A DNA stretch of 64,000 bases from Chloroflexota bacterium (GTDB lineage: Bacteria; Chloroflexota; Anaerolineae; J036; Brachytrichaceae), in the NCBI GenBank assembly GCA_021788625.1, contig JAJYKL010000004.1, positions 38,273-102,272 of the forward strand, in the 5' to 3' direction. The notes under the pieces are model-generated. The model was not told the DNA's origin, did not search any database, and saw only the letters and a program-made list of their open reading frames with translations. A program made the translations under genes and the position numbers. This document shows positions 51,700-60,296 of the stretch, in pieces; the stretch's first letter is position 1; the number at the start of each line of letters is the position of its first letter.

Positions 51700-52677
51700 T
51701 TATGGCGATCGCCTCTGGGCACCTTTGTATTGCTTAATCAAATCACGATCTGATAATATATTGCCTGCTTTCAAGCCCATAAAAAAGAGTCCCGAAGCTG
51801 CATCAAGCGCTCCAGGTTTGTTTATAAGTAGGTAATCGAAATATTTCAAATAAAAACCAGTCAGCCTAGTAAATGCTCCTACTATCGCTCTTGCTATATG
51901 AGAGGTTGTAAAACTCAACATAAAATAATGGTATGACCATACTAGTGCCATACCTGGACCACATACGGCTCCGCTTTCGAGCTCATCAAACTCGCGAAAT
52001 AATCGCCTATGCCCCAGATATGTGAAGCGCGTGTAATCATATTCGCCCATGTGTACTTGTTGCATAAAAGGAGTTTCTGCATAAACAATACCGTTTACCT
52101 TTAGTACACGATGAAGTTCCGCGACACACCTATATGGGTCAAGAACGTGCTCTAAAACAGCTTGTATAACAACGCCATCGAAAACTTCGTCTTCAAACGG
52201 GATGTCATGGGCATCGCATATTAGCGTGGTGCGTGGGCCGAATGATACGTCGCTTTCTACCAATTCAAAAGCCTTGTTTGCGAATATATCGTGCATGCCT
52301 TTACCCGGTATGCTTCCACCCACTATGAGTATTCTAGGATGTGATGAATAATGGAGTAGTAAATTGGCAAAATGTTTGTAGTTTTCTGTCGCGCGTATAT
52401 TGATGCTTATATCGGGTAATACACGCCCCAAAAAAGAAAAGAGAGTATTCTCATGTAGATTGAAAGTAGTGTTGCGATGATTTGTGAAATCATTAATAGA
52501 GAAAATACTGTTATGTTCATTAATAATTACCGGGATTCCATCCACAATAGGAAAACCAACTCCACATCTGTAATTAGTACATAATGCTACATTTTCGCTT
52601 TCAAATGCTAATTTTGAATGGCAAATGGGGCAGCGCAGTAAACTCTGTAATGATATAGATATTTTCGTGCTAGACAT
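51700..52677 (-). CDS. Methyltransferase with N-terminal zinc ribbon
   Basis: 325 residues. An N-terminal Trm112-like ribbon has CPICHS and a second Cys pair in CTNYRC, then a type 11 SAM methyltransferase with ILIVGGSIPGKGM as motif I, CDAHDIPFEDEVFDGVVIQAVLEHV in the middle and LKVNGIVYAETPF. The motif I is less canonical than usual, so activity needs testing. The gene is on the strand opposite to the rest of the locus and is clearly AT-richer than its neighbours, suggesting later acquisition. It may methylate a sugar of the glycan, an inference from context. Confidence 0.8.
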   Translation of the reverse strand: MSSTKISISLQSLLRCPICHSKLAFESENVALCTNYRCGVGFPIVDGIPVIINEHNSIFSINDFTNHRNTTFNLHENTLFSFLGRVLPDISINIRATENYKHFANLLLHYSSHPRILIVGGSIPGKGMHDIFANKAFELVESDVSFGPRTTLICDAHDIPFEDEVFDGVVIQAVLEHVLDPYRCVAELHRVLKVNGIVYAETPFMQQVHMGEYDYTRFTYLGHRRLFREFDELESGAVCGPGMALVWSYHYFMLSFTTSHIARAIVGAFTRLTGFYLKYFDYLLINKPGALDAASGLFFMGLKAGNILSDRDLIKQYKGAQRRSP

Positions 52678-52778
52678 GAAACATATTCTAGCGCATTTGA
52701 ACTACATGGTCACTAATTATGGCTTAGTGAAGATAAGTACTAGATTATGTCGTATTGGAGAGCTCGCATAAGCTTTTA

Positions 52779-53864
52779 ATGAAATACGCACCTTTGATCA
52801 GCATTATCATCACGAGCCACAACTATCAACGTTTCCTGGCTGACGCTATTGAAAGTGCCCTTGGCCAGATATACATCTCGACCGAGGTCATCGTCGTGGA
52901 TGATGGGTCAACAGACGAATCCCGTACTGTGATCGAGCGTTATGGCAATCGTGTTGATGCGGTGTATAAGCCGAACGGTGGTCAGGCCTCTGCCTTCAAC
53001 ACAGGATTCGCACGCTCACGTGGTGAAGTGGTTATCTTTCTAGATGCCGACGATGTTCTGCTACCCACGACCGCTGCTCGAGTCGTGAATGCGTTTTCTG
53101 TCAACCCTGCACTATCCAAAGTGATGTACCGTATGGAGGTCATCGACGAAGGCGGCAGGCGAACTGGCGCATATAAACCAGCATCGCACCTGCCATTGCT
53201 AAGTGGAGATCTTCGTCAGTATGTTCTGTCATTTGCCGATGACATGACCTGGATGGCAACGAGTGGAAATGCATTCAGTACGAAAACACTCAGACTGATA
53301 TTACCTATGCCAGAGCATGAATATAGAACATGTGCCGACTGGTATTTATCACTCATCAGTCCGCTATACGGTCAGGTAGAGTTCCTTAGCGATGTCGGTG
53401 CATACTATCGGGTTCATGGTCGGAATAATTACGAGCAAATGCTGCCCACAATAGATATGCGACGTATCAAGCAAACGATATGCTATTCAGAAACCACTCG
53501 CCGTTATATAGGGCAAACCGCTGATCGGTTGAATTTGCGTGAGGCCAAATCTCGTGGGAAGGAAATTCAATCAGTATCAAGCCTGGCGAACCGCTTAATC
53601 GCACTCAAGCTGGCATCAAGCCAATACCCTATAAGAGGAGATACCGCCTGGCATCTGACCCGTTCAGGTATACGCGTTGCACTTCGACGATTCGATGTTT
53701 CCTGGCTCATGCGCCTGGCATTCATAGCATGGTTCCTATGTATGATGCTTGCACCCAAGTTCATGGCACGAAGGCTGGCTGAGTGGTTTCTATTTCCGGA
53801 AAAGAGGAGAGTCTTCAACAAATACGCCAGGTTGCTCCGTCACAGCAATAAACCAGTTCGATAG
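52779..53864 (+). CDS. GT2 glycosyltransferase
   Basis: About 361 residues, GT-A fold, with SIIITSHNYQRFLADAIESAL, VVDDGSTDESRTVIERYG and FLDADDVLL as donor and metal motifs. A C-terminal extension of about 100 residues includes a hydrophobic helix (LAFIAWFLCMMLAPKF) that probably associates with the membrane. The track begins with TTG at 52755; ATG 52779 is equally consistent with the family N-terminus, and neither has a clear ribosome-binding site. It follows the AT-rich methyltransferase divergently. Confidence 0.84.
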   Translation: MKYAPLISIIITSHNYQRFLADAIESALGQIYISTEVIVVDDGSTDESRTVIERYGNRVDAVYKPNGGQASAFNTGFARSRGEVVIFLDADDVLLPTTAARVVNAFSVNPALSKVMYRMEVIDEGGRRTGAYKPASHLPLLSGDLRQYVLSFADDMTWMATSGNAFSTKTLRLILPMPEHEYRTCADWYLSLISPLYGQVEFLSDVGAYYRVHGRNNYEQMLPTIDMRRIKQTICYSETTRRYIGQTADRLNLREAKSRGKEIQSVSSLANRLIALKLASSQYPIRGDTAWHLTRSGIRVALRRFDVSWLMRLAFIAWFLCMMLAPKFMARRLAEWFLFPEKRRVFNKYARLLRHSNKPVR

Positions 53865-53905
53865 TCTATTACCAAGTGATATGGTTGGATTCGGTAAATC
53901 CAAAG

Positions 53906-55105
53906 ATGATTCATCTATTACATGGACCGTTTACCTGTGTCATTATCCCGTTTATTGCTGCTGCATTGATGGTCAGTACCGGCTGTATAGCAACTACACC
54001 ACATAGCAGCCCAACAGGAACCTCGGTACCAGAATCGTTGACACCTACAGCGGTCCGTACCTTCGCCCCTTCACCTACAGCGACCCAGTCGCCTGTGCCG
54101 ACCCCCACCAAGGCTCGTGTAGCCAGGCAAGCCATCTACTGGGGGGCAATGATCGTCGACAATGGAAAGTTTGCTCCTTGGGATACGCAAGTCATTACCA
54201 ATTTCGAGGCTATAGCAGGGAAGAAGATGTCTATTATGCACTGGGGGCAAGCCTGGTGGCAGTGTGACCCTAAGTGCGGTTATCTATACTTCAACTTACA
54301 AGTGGATCAATACAATTATGTACGAAATCAGGGGATGATACCCCTTGTCGACTGGGGTTCATGGGATACGGGTGCTGCGGTGACATACAGCCAGACACAG
54401 TTCTCATTGTCGACTATTATCAGTGGAACACATGATGAGTTCCTACGACAGTGGGCTACTCAGGCGAGAGAGTGGGGACACCCATTTTTCCTGCGTTTTG
54501 ATTGGGAAATGAATGGGGACTGGTACCCGTGGAGCGAGCTGCGCAACAACAACCGAGCCGGACAGTTTATACAAGCCTGGCGGCATGTGCATGACATCTT
54601 CACGGCTGTTGGCGCACGCAACGTTACCTGGGTATGGTGCCCCAACGTCAGTTACCCGTGGGGTGGAATTCCAATCGATAAGCTCTACCCAGGTGATGGC
54701 TACGTCGACTGGATGTGTATGGATGGATATAACAAGGGCACCAATCCCGCCCAGCCTGAGGGTTGGAAGAGTTTTGCGCAGTTATTTGAGCCTACCTACA
54801 ACATCTTGCTGGGACTTAACCCCAATAAACCGATCATGATTGGTGAATTTGCAAGTAGTGAAATGGGCGGATCGAAGGCGAACTGGATCTATGACGCAAT
54901 TAAGTTCCAGATTCCATCGAATTTTCCCGATATCCAAGCCATTGTCTGGTTTGACTGGTATGCTGATCAGATGGACTATCCAATTGAGACGTCCCGGTCA
55001 TCCGAGCAGGCTTTTGCAGCGGCCATCGCTTCGCCCTATTACGCCCAAAACGAATTCGCTGACCTGAACGTATCGCCTATTCCGCGTCTCAGCCAGTTGC
55101 CATAA
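53906..55105 (+). CDS. GH26-family beta-mannanase-like lipoprotein
   Basis: About 399 residues. A signal peptide ends near STGC, a lipobox-like motif, followed by a Thr/Pro/Ser-rich linker to about residue 75. The catalytic barrel shows the acid/base Glu in RFDWEMNGDW and the nucleophile Glu in IMIGEFASSE, the GH26 pair. Substrates of the family are beta-mannans, mixed-linkage glucans or xylans. As a cell-surface hydrolase in a glycan locus it may trim, release or turn over the polysaccharide. ATG 53906 is used because it starts a normal signal peptide; the track's GTG is ten codons earlier. A related gene is cut off at the window end. Confidence 0.85.
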   Translation: MIHLLHGPFTCVIIPFIAAALMVSTGCIATTPHSSPTGTSVPESLTPTAVRTFAPSPTATQSPVPTPTKARVARQAIYWGAMIVDNGKFAPWDTQVITNFEAIAGKKMSIMHWGQAWWQCDPKCGYLYFNLQVDQYNYVRNQGMIPLVDWGSWDTGAAVTYSQTQFSLSTIISGTHDEFLRQWATQAREWGHPFFLRFDWEMNGDWYPWSELRNNNRAGQFIQAWRHVHDIFTAVGARNVTWVWCPNVSYPWGGIPIDKLYPGDGYVDWMCMDGYNKGTNPAQPEGWKSFAQLFEPTYNILLGLNPNKPIMIGEFASSEMGGSKANWIYDAIKFQIPSNFPDIQAIVWFDWYADQMDYPIETSRSSEQAFAAAIASPYYAQNEFADLNVSPIPRLSQLP

Positions 55106-55149
55106 TGTTATCTGTGGTGTGAAGGAAACGGTCACAGAGTAAACCTCGT

Positions 55150-56391
55150 ATGCAAATTAACATGCAGATATTACTCGCCGTACCTATGCCTCCCAGTTCC
55201 AAGTCACCTGGCGCCATACCAGTGTTATTACATGCCTTGCTAAAGGCCATAACGCCACGTCACCAGGTGACAATAGTGGTTCCTGTCGGCCCCGAAAAAG
55301 AACAGTGGCAAGCTGTAAAGGAACTTTGTGCACAAGGGTTTGAGGTGCACACTGCTCCTCTAATACATCAATCGCAAATGGAGCGTTGGGTCAGGCGCTG
55401 GCATCTGCTCAGTGAATGGTCAAGTGGTCACTATCCCTGGCGCTCTGCCTGGTTTCATGACCTTGCCCTTCAACGCGTGCTGGACCAATTACTTTTAAGC
55501 AGGCGTTTTGATCTGGTTCAGATTGAAGACAATGCCATGGGAGCCTATCAATATCGTACCGACGCACCTGTTTTATTCACCGAGCACGAGGTCCGACTGG
55601 CTCGGCCCATTGATTGGAAAGGGTGGCGTGCTGGTAACATCCGCAGTTGGATGTTTCGTGAGGCTGACTGGCATCGTTGGCCACGATATGAAATGAATGT
55701 CTGGCAACGCATGGATCGTATTCAGGTATTTACACAGCGCGATGCAACATCGATTAAGAACATGTTGCCCACTGTAGCAGATCGCGTGCGGATCAACCCC
55801 TTCGCGATTGAGATTCCAGCCCCTTTGGATGCGAGGTACGAGCAGAACGGACACATGGTCTTCATTGGTAACTTCACTCACGCGCCTAATGTCGATGCAG
55901 CCCTATGGCTTGGGCTCGAAATTATGCCGCGTCTACGTGAACGGGTCTCTGGTCTGCAGTTGGATTTGGTCGGTGTCTATCCTCCCTCGTCGGTTCAGGC
56001 ATTAGCCTGTGATGATATACATGTAACTGGGCTTGTGCCAGATACTAAACCTTACCTGGAAAGAGCTGCTGTGGTGCTGGCTCCGGTGCGTATCGGCGGT
56101 GGAATGCGCATGAAAGTGCTTCAGGCAATGGCGATGGGAAAGGCGGTCGTAACAACATCGCGTGGGGCAGAGGGATTGCAGATGGAAGACAGCCAACCCC
56201 CTCTGAAGGTTGCCGATGACGTCGAAGGAATAGTAAATGCCACAACATCGCTGGCTTCTTCGGCTGACGCGCGACTAGTGTTAGGTTTGCGTGCAAGGCA
56301 ATTCGTGATCGAGCACCACAGTCCTGCAGCATATAGCGATCGGCTTGAAGCGATATACAACGAACTACAACGGGGTGAGGTATCGGCGTGA
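55150..56391 (+). CDS. GT4 glycosyltransferase
   Basis: 413 residues, GT-B fold. PSSKSPGAIPVLLHALLKAI opens the protein, MVFIGNFTHAPNVDAALWL marks the linker to the donor domain, and GGGMRMKVLQAMAMGKAVVTTSRGAEGL contains the nucleotide-binding motif with Lys and Gln in the usual E-x7-E region, a variant seen in the Wlm-type branch. It ends in TGA that overlaps the deacetylase start (TGATG), so the two were translationally coupled before the latter was broken. Confidence 0.84.
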   Translation: MQINMQILLAVPMPPSSKSPGAIPVLLHALLKAITPRHQVTIVVPVGPEKEQWQAVKELCAQGFEVHTAPLIHQSQMERWVRRWHLLSEWSSGHYPWRSAWFHDLALQRVLDQLLLSRRFDLVQIEDNAMGAYQYRTDAPVLFTEHEVRLARPIDWKGWRAGNIRSWMFREADWHRWPRYEMNVWQRMDRIQVFTQRDATSIKNMLPTVADRVRINPFAIEIPAPLDARYEQNGHMVFIGNFTHAPNVDAALWLGLEIMPRLRERVSGLQLDLVGVYPPSSVQALACDDIHVTGLVPDTKPYLERAAVVLAPVRIGGGMRMKVLQAMAMGKAVVTTSRGAEGLQMEDSQPPLKVADDVEGIVNATTSLASSADARLVLGLRARQFVIEHHSPAAYSDRLEAIYNELQRGEVSA

Positions 56392-56814
56392 TGAGGATAA
56401 CCGTGCCGATCTTGACGTATCAGCAGGGGACACCGGACCTAGCGCCGGATTTTCAAAAATACGCTGTAACACCGAAGCAACTTGGTGAGCAAATGCTCTG
56501 GCTGGCATATAACAGTTACACGGCGATCACGCCAGATGAACTGATTGATTTTCAAGGTGAACGAGGAGGTTTAGCAAGGCGGCCCATTATGATCACCTTC
56601 AACGATGGTTACAGTGACTGTGTCCGCTATGCAGTGCCAATATTACGTAAGCATGGCTTCAAGGCTATCATTTATATCGTAACGAGTCGGGTGGGCAAAC
56701 CGAGTGACTGACTGGGAACGGAGCGCATGCTTAAGTGGCCCCTTGCGGATTGGACTGAATTACGTCACTTGTCTGATATCGGGTTCGTATGCGGGGTACA
56801 TTCACATAATCATA
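56391..56814 (+). pseudogene. Polysaccharide deacetylase, 5' part, broken by a stop and an insertion sequence
   Basis: The N-terminal half of a NodB-type deacetylase (VPILTYQQG and ITFNDGYSDCVRYAVPILRKHGFKAIIYI, the latter with Asp in place of the usual DDG pair). A TGA at 56709-56711 interrupts it at a GACTGACTGG tandem duplication, but the same frame then resumes recognisable family sequence (WTELRHLSDIGF and HSHNH, the His motif). The frame is finally cut at 56814 by an IS982-family element. The missing part follows at 57748. NodB-type enzymes remove N-acetyl groups from polysaccharides, so a modified glycan would have been the product. Confidence 0.85.
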
Positions 56815-57739
56815 ACCTGACTTGCCACCCAGCCGCCTAGCCACATATCGAGAACGCCAGCACGGCGAGGAAAGCCTTGAGTTCGACGCCGCGCGCCATG
56901 ATGGCATAGATGCGCTTGGCAAAGTGATCGGCCATCTGGCTGAACGAGGTTTCCATGCAGTGACGCACGTGCGCACAGATATACCGAATGCACTCGTCCA
57001 AGGGCCGTTGGCTGTTGCGCTTGCGCAAGGTGGTCAACGCGAACATTGTATCTTCGTTCAGCACATCCTCGCAGACATAGTAGGTGTACGCCTTGTCGCC
57101 GTACAGGGTGGCTCCCTCCGGCAGGTCGAGTTTAAGGCGGCGGAGCACCGTGATGTCTACATCGGCACCGGGCGCGATCACCACATCGACAGGCTGGCCG
57201 TCCGCCGTCACGATGACATGCACGCGCAAGCCGTAGAAGTGGCGCTTTTTGCTGGCTATATAGCCCCGGAAGGCGGCACCCTGGTACAGCCGGCAGCGCC
57301 AAATGCGGTAGTTGTCACACACCGGCAAGGGGAACTGTCTACGCTGTACTCCTGGCTCGGGTTCAGTTGCTTATGGATCTGGGCCAGCACGTCAAACAGC
57401 CCCAGCCATACCCACCCCCTCCGGGATGGCATACAAGGGCCGATTCAGCCGACTTTCCTTCAGCATATGCGGCATGTAGCCCTCTTCTTGCAAGCAGCTA
57501 TCGCCTGCGCCAAGCAATTCTTGTGGTCCTGCGCCGCCACCAACGCCGTAGTCATCACCTCGGCTGTTGTAATTCGGAGCCCTGGGCATCAGCGCGGTAG
57601 CCGATCGCCTTCAAGTATTCGTCACAGATCACATAAAGCGTGAAAATCTCATCTTGCACGACTGCCTCCGTTACCCTTTGAGCTTGGTTACCCAAAGTGT
57701 AGCGGGTCGCAGTCATGCGTCATAGGTAGCAAGATAGGT
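56815..57739. mobile_element. IS982-family insertion sequence, decayed, with 8-bp target duplication
   Basis: A 925-base element. Its ends are ACCTGACTTGCCACCCA at the left and, in inverse, ACCTATCTTGCTACCTA at the right, matching at about 13 of 17 positions and starting with ACC as in IS982 elements. The 8 bases TAATCATA occur at both 56807-56814 and 57740-57747 as a target duplication. Removing the element plus one copy restores an open frame through the deacetylase, confirming the boundaries. The transposase inside is frameshifted, so the element should not move by itself. Confidence 0.88.
56837..57659 (-). pseudogene. IS982-family transposase, frameshifted
   Basis: The only gene of the insertion element. 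Fragments fit an IS982 transposase of about 274 codons but lie in different frames: QDEIFTLYVICDEYLKAIGY at the start, then VMTTALVAA, EEGYMPHMLKESRLNRPLYA, LGLFDVLAQIHKQLN, and finally the intact 163-residue C-terminal part with VCDNYRIWRC, FRGYIASKKRHFYGL, LYGDKAY and METSFSQM (DDE residues around D, D and E). At least four frame changes separate them, so no active protein is made. The GTG at 57659 is the likely original start. Confidence 0.85.
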
Positions 57740-57747
57740 TAATCATA

Positions 57748-58103
57748 TCCTCCTCATGAAGTTGGACACCCCAACATGTAAGGTGGAACTAAGCAAACCG
57801 CGCCAGGAATTAGAAGAAAGATTAAATCAGTCGGTATATCATATGGCATATCCATATGGCTCCTGGGATGAGCGGGTGCGAGCCTTGGCGATAGTAGTGG
57901 GTTACCAGACAGCTTGCACCACACGGATAGGTCATTCCAAACCAGATGATGATCAGATGGCGCTACATCGTGTACCTGTAAATGGTCAAGAGTCACTGAG
58001 TGATCTCGTTTGTCGTATGCACACCGCGCATAACTTTTCTGAGTCGTCACATGCTCTAGCAGGAGAGCTGCTACGCATGATGCGTCGAGGTGGGCGTCGA
58101 TAA
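57748..58103 (+). pseudogene. Polysaccharide deacetylase, 3' part
   Basis: The rest of the deacetylase after the insertion, continuing the same frame once the element and one target copy are removed (HSHNH joins ILLMKLD). It contains LSKPRQELEERLNQSVYHMAYPYGSWDERV, the family's C-terminal AYPYG motif, and LHRVPVNG. The open frame in the track begins at ATG 57756, but this is an internal Met of the original protein. It ends just before the start of the next glycosyltransferase, with overlapping frames. Confidence 0.85.
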
Positions 58104-58113
58104 AGGAATGGCC

Positions 58114-59154
58114 ATGGTGTGCAGTCTCAGTGTCATCATACCTACCTACAAGCGGCGTGCATCGGTACAGCGTTTACTACAATCGCTCACGATGCAGTCA
58201 ATTGCACCGGAAGCTTACGAAGTCATAGTTTCGATCGATGGTTCTGACGATGGCACTCGCGAAATGGTTGCCGCATTCGCTGCTCCCTACTCACTTCGAT
58301 GGATCTACAAACCGAACCGTGGTCGTGCAGCAGCTCTCAATGAAGGAATTCATGCTTCTTCAGCAGAAGTGACAGTATTTCTTGACGATGATATGGAGGC
58401 GTCACCGGAGTTACTAGCATCCCATACACGCTTACATCCGTCAGGTACACGGTTAGGTGTAATGGGTGCAGTACCTATCCGGGTCGACCCGTCGTCACCA
58501 CCACTTGTCGTATACATAGGGACGAAATTCAACAATCACCTGGCGGCGCTTTCAATGCCAGACCACGTAATGAAGCTTAGGGATTTCTATAGTGGTAACT
58601 TCTCAATCCGCCGTGAAGTACTAGAGTCGGTTGGATTATTCGATGAGGCATTCCGTATCTATGGCAACGAAGATTTGGAGCTCTCGTTGCGACTTGTTCA
58701 GGCAGGTGTCAAACTTATGTATGATCCCGAGGCTATAGCATATCAGTCCTATTCAAAGAATTTTAGCGAATTGGCACGAGATACCATAGCGGAAGGTCAA
58801 ACAGCTGTGCTCCTCGCATCAATGCATCCTGATGCGATTCGCGACCTTAAACTGGGGACATATAAAAGTGAATGGCGAAAGTGGCGGCCGTTAAGAGCGT
58901 TGTTGCTTCTCTTGGGCCAGCGATGGCCCAGAATAACTAATCTGCTGGTGAACCTGGTTCTCCAGCTAGAGTATCACAAACCACGTAGCCTTGCTCTGTA
59001 TTATGCACTTGCGCTGGACTATTGCTATTGGTTAGGTGTGCGAGCAGCGTTAAATGAAAACAAACACAACGGTCTTGAACCATCGTCCATTACGCAACTT
59101 GCGAACATAGGACTCGATACATCTGATCAAGGTAAGCATAATAGCACGCTATAG
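58114..59154 (+). CDS. GT2 glycosyltransferase
   Basis: About 346 residues, GT-A fold. SVIIPTYKRRASVQRLLQSL, SIDGSDDGTREMV and FLDDDMEASPELL are the nucleotide- and metal-binding motifs, GNFSIRREVLESVGLFDEAF and YGNEDLELSLRL the acceptor and catalytic-base region. ATG 58114 is chosen because AAAGGA lies six bases before it; the track GTG at 58090 overlaps the deacetylase end. It is a peripheral or soluble enzyme of the glycan pathway. Confidence 0.87.
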   Translation: MVCSLSVIIPTYKRRASVQRLLQSLTMQSIAPEAYEVIVSIDGSDDGTREMVAAFAAPYSLRWIYKPNRGRAAALNEGIHASSAEVTVFLDDDMEASPELLASHTRLHPSGTRLGVMGAVPIRVDPSSPPLVVYIGTKFNNHLAALSMPDHVMKLRDFYSGNFSIRREVLESVGLFDEAFRIYGNEDLELSLRLVQAGVKLMYDPEAIAYQSYSKNFSELARDTIAEGQTAVLLASMHPDAIRDLKLGTYKSEWRKWRPLRALLLLLGQRWPRITNLLVNLVLQLEYHKPRSLALYYALALDYCYWLGVRAALNENKHNGLEPSSITQLANIGLDTSDQGKHNSTL

Positions 59155-59170
59155 CAAGGTGGACGCGAAC

Positions 59171-60295
59171 ATGCCAACAAACATCATCTACTACACGGAT
59201 ACAAGTGGCTTTGGTGGCGCTGAACAGGTTCTATTGACACAACTTAAAAGCCTTGACCGCAATCGATGGTGCCCTGCAGTAATATGCCATCCAGCATCGG
59301 GTATTACTCCAATGATGGACGAGGTACGCAAACTTGATTTACCTCTATGGCTTGTACCACATATGCCTGAAGGTATAGGCGGGTTACTACGTTTGCCTTC
59401 GTTCATGAGAAAGTTATCGGTTTGGCAGCCAATGATTTTTCATGCGCACCTGACTTGGCCAAGAGCTTGCAAATACGGACTAATAGGTGCAATACTTACC
59501 CGCGTTCCAGTTATCGTAGCAACAGAACACTTATTTGTCGATGTGCCTTATAACAGGTTTGCTATATTACAACAGAGGCTTATCGCGAAAGGTGTAGATC
59601 GGTACATTGCTGTTTCAAACGAAGTATCTCACCGGATACACCAGACCTATGGCATCTCGCACGATAAGCTTCAGGTTATATACAATGCTGTACCACAGGC
59701 TTTATCCGCGTCAGATAGTTTAACCATACCGGCTGATGCTCCTTGGAGTTCGAGCAAAATGCCTATTGTTCTTTCAGTGGCTCGGTTGGACAAACAGAAG
59801 GGTCACCGATATCTTTTAGAAGCGGCCAAGCAGGTCCCAGAAGCCCTGTTCGTACTTGTTGGAGAAGGAGACGAACGCGCTGATCTGGAGACCTATGCTG
59901 TTTCATTGGGTTTACTGGATCGTGTTTTTTTTACAGGTTTCCGAAATGACGTTCCCCGTCTGTTGGCACAGTGTGACGTCTTTGTTTTACCATCTTTATA
60001 TGAGGGACTACCGATATCGATATTGGAGGCAATGGAAGCCGCGAAGCCTGTAATAGCAACAACTGTCGGCGGTGTCGACGAAGAGATCATAGACGGCGAA
60101 ACTGGATTACTTGTTCCACCCGCAGATTCCGAGGCTCTTGCAGGTGCAATTCGCCGACTTCTGGCTGATCACGCACTTTGTCGAAAATTGGCCAACGCAG
60201 GCAGGAATCGAGTGAGGTCCGTGTTCTCTGTACAGGCGATGATGCAACAACTAACGCAACTCTATGAGAGTTTGCTTGTGCGCTCCGGTAAGTGA
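59171..60295 (+). CDS. GT4 glycosyltransferase
   Basis: About 374 residues, GT-B fold, with DTSGFGGAEQVLLTQL in the acceptor domain and SVARLDKQKGHRYLLEA plus YEGLPISILEAMEAAKPVIATTVGG in the donor domain (E-x7-E motif complete). It is typical of hexosyl- or galactosyl-transferases in exopolysaccharide assembly. AAGGTGG lies eight bases before ATG 59171, preferred over the track GTG four codons earlier. It overlaps the start region of the next ORF, whose real start lies one base after its stop. Confidence 0.88.
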   Translation: MPTNIIYYTDTSGFGGAEQVLLTQLKSLDRNRWCPAVICHPASGITPMMDEVRKLDLPLWLVPHMPEGIGGLLRLPSFMRKLSVWQPMIFHAHLTWPRACKYGLIGAILTRVPVIVATEHLFVDVPYNRFAILQQRLIAKGVDRYIAVSNEVSHRIHQTYGISHDKLQVIYNAVPQALSASDSLTIPADAPWSSSKMPIVLSVARLDKQKGHRYLLEAAKQVPEALFVLVGEGDERADLETYAVSLGLLDRVFFTGFRNDVPRLLAQCDVFVLPSLYEGLPISILEAMEAAKPVIATTVGGVDEEIIDGETGLLVPPADSEALAGAIRRLLADHALCRKLANAGRNRVRSVFSVQAMMQQLTQLYESLLVRSGK

Positions 60296-60296
60296 C

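Noticed and set aside
56822-57643. 273-residue plus ORF across the insertion element
   Set aside because: It is antisense to the IS982 transposase, whose fragments match that family; the plus frame is an artefact.
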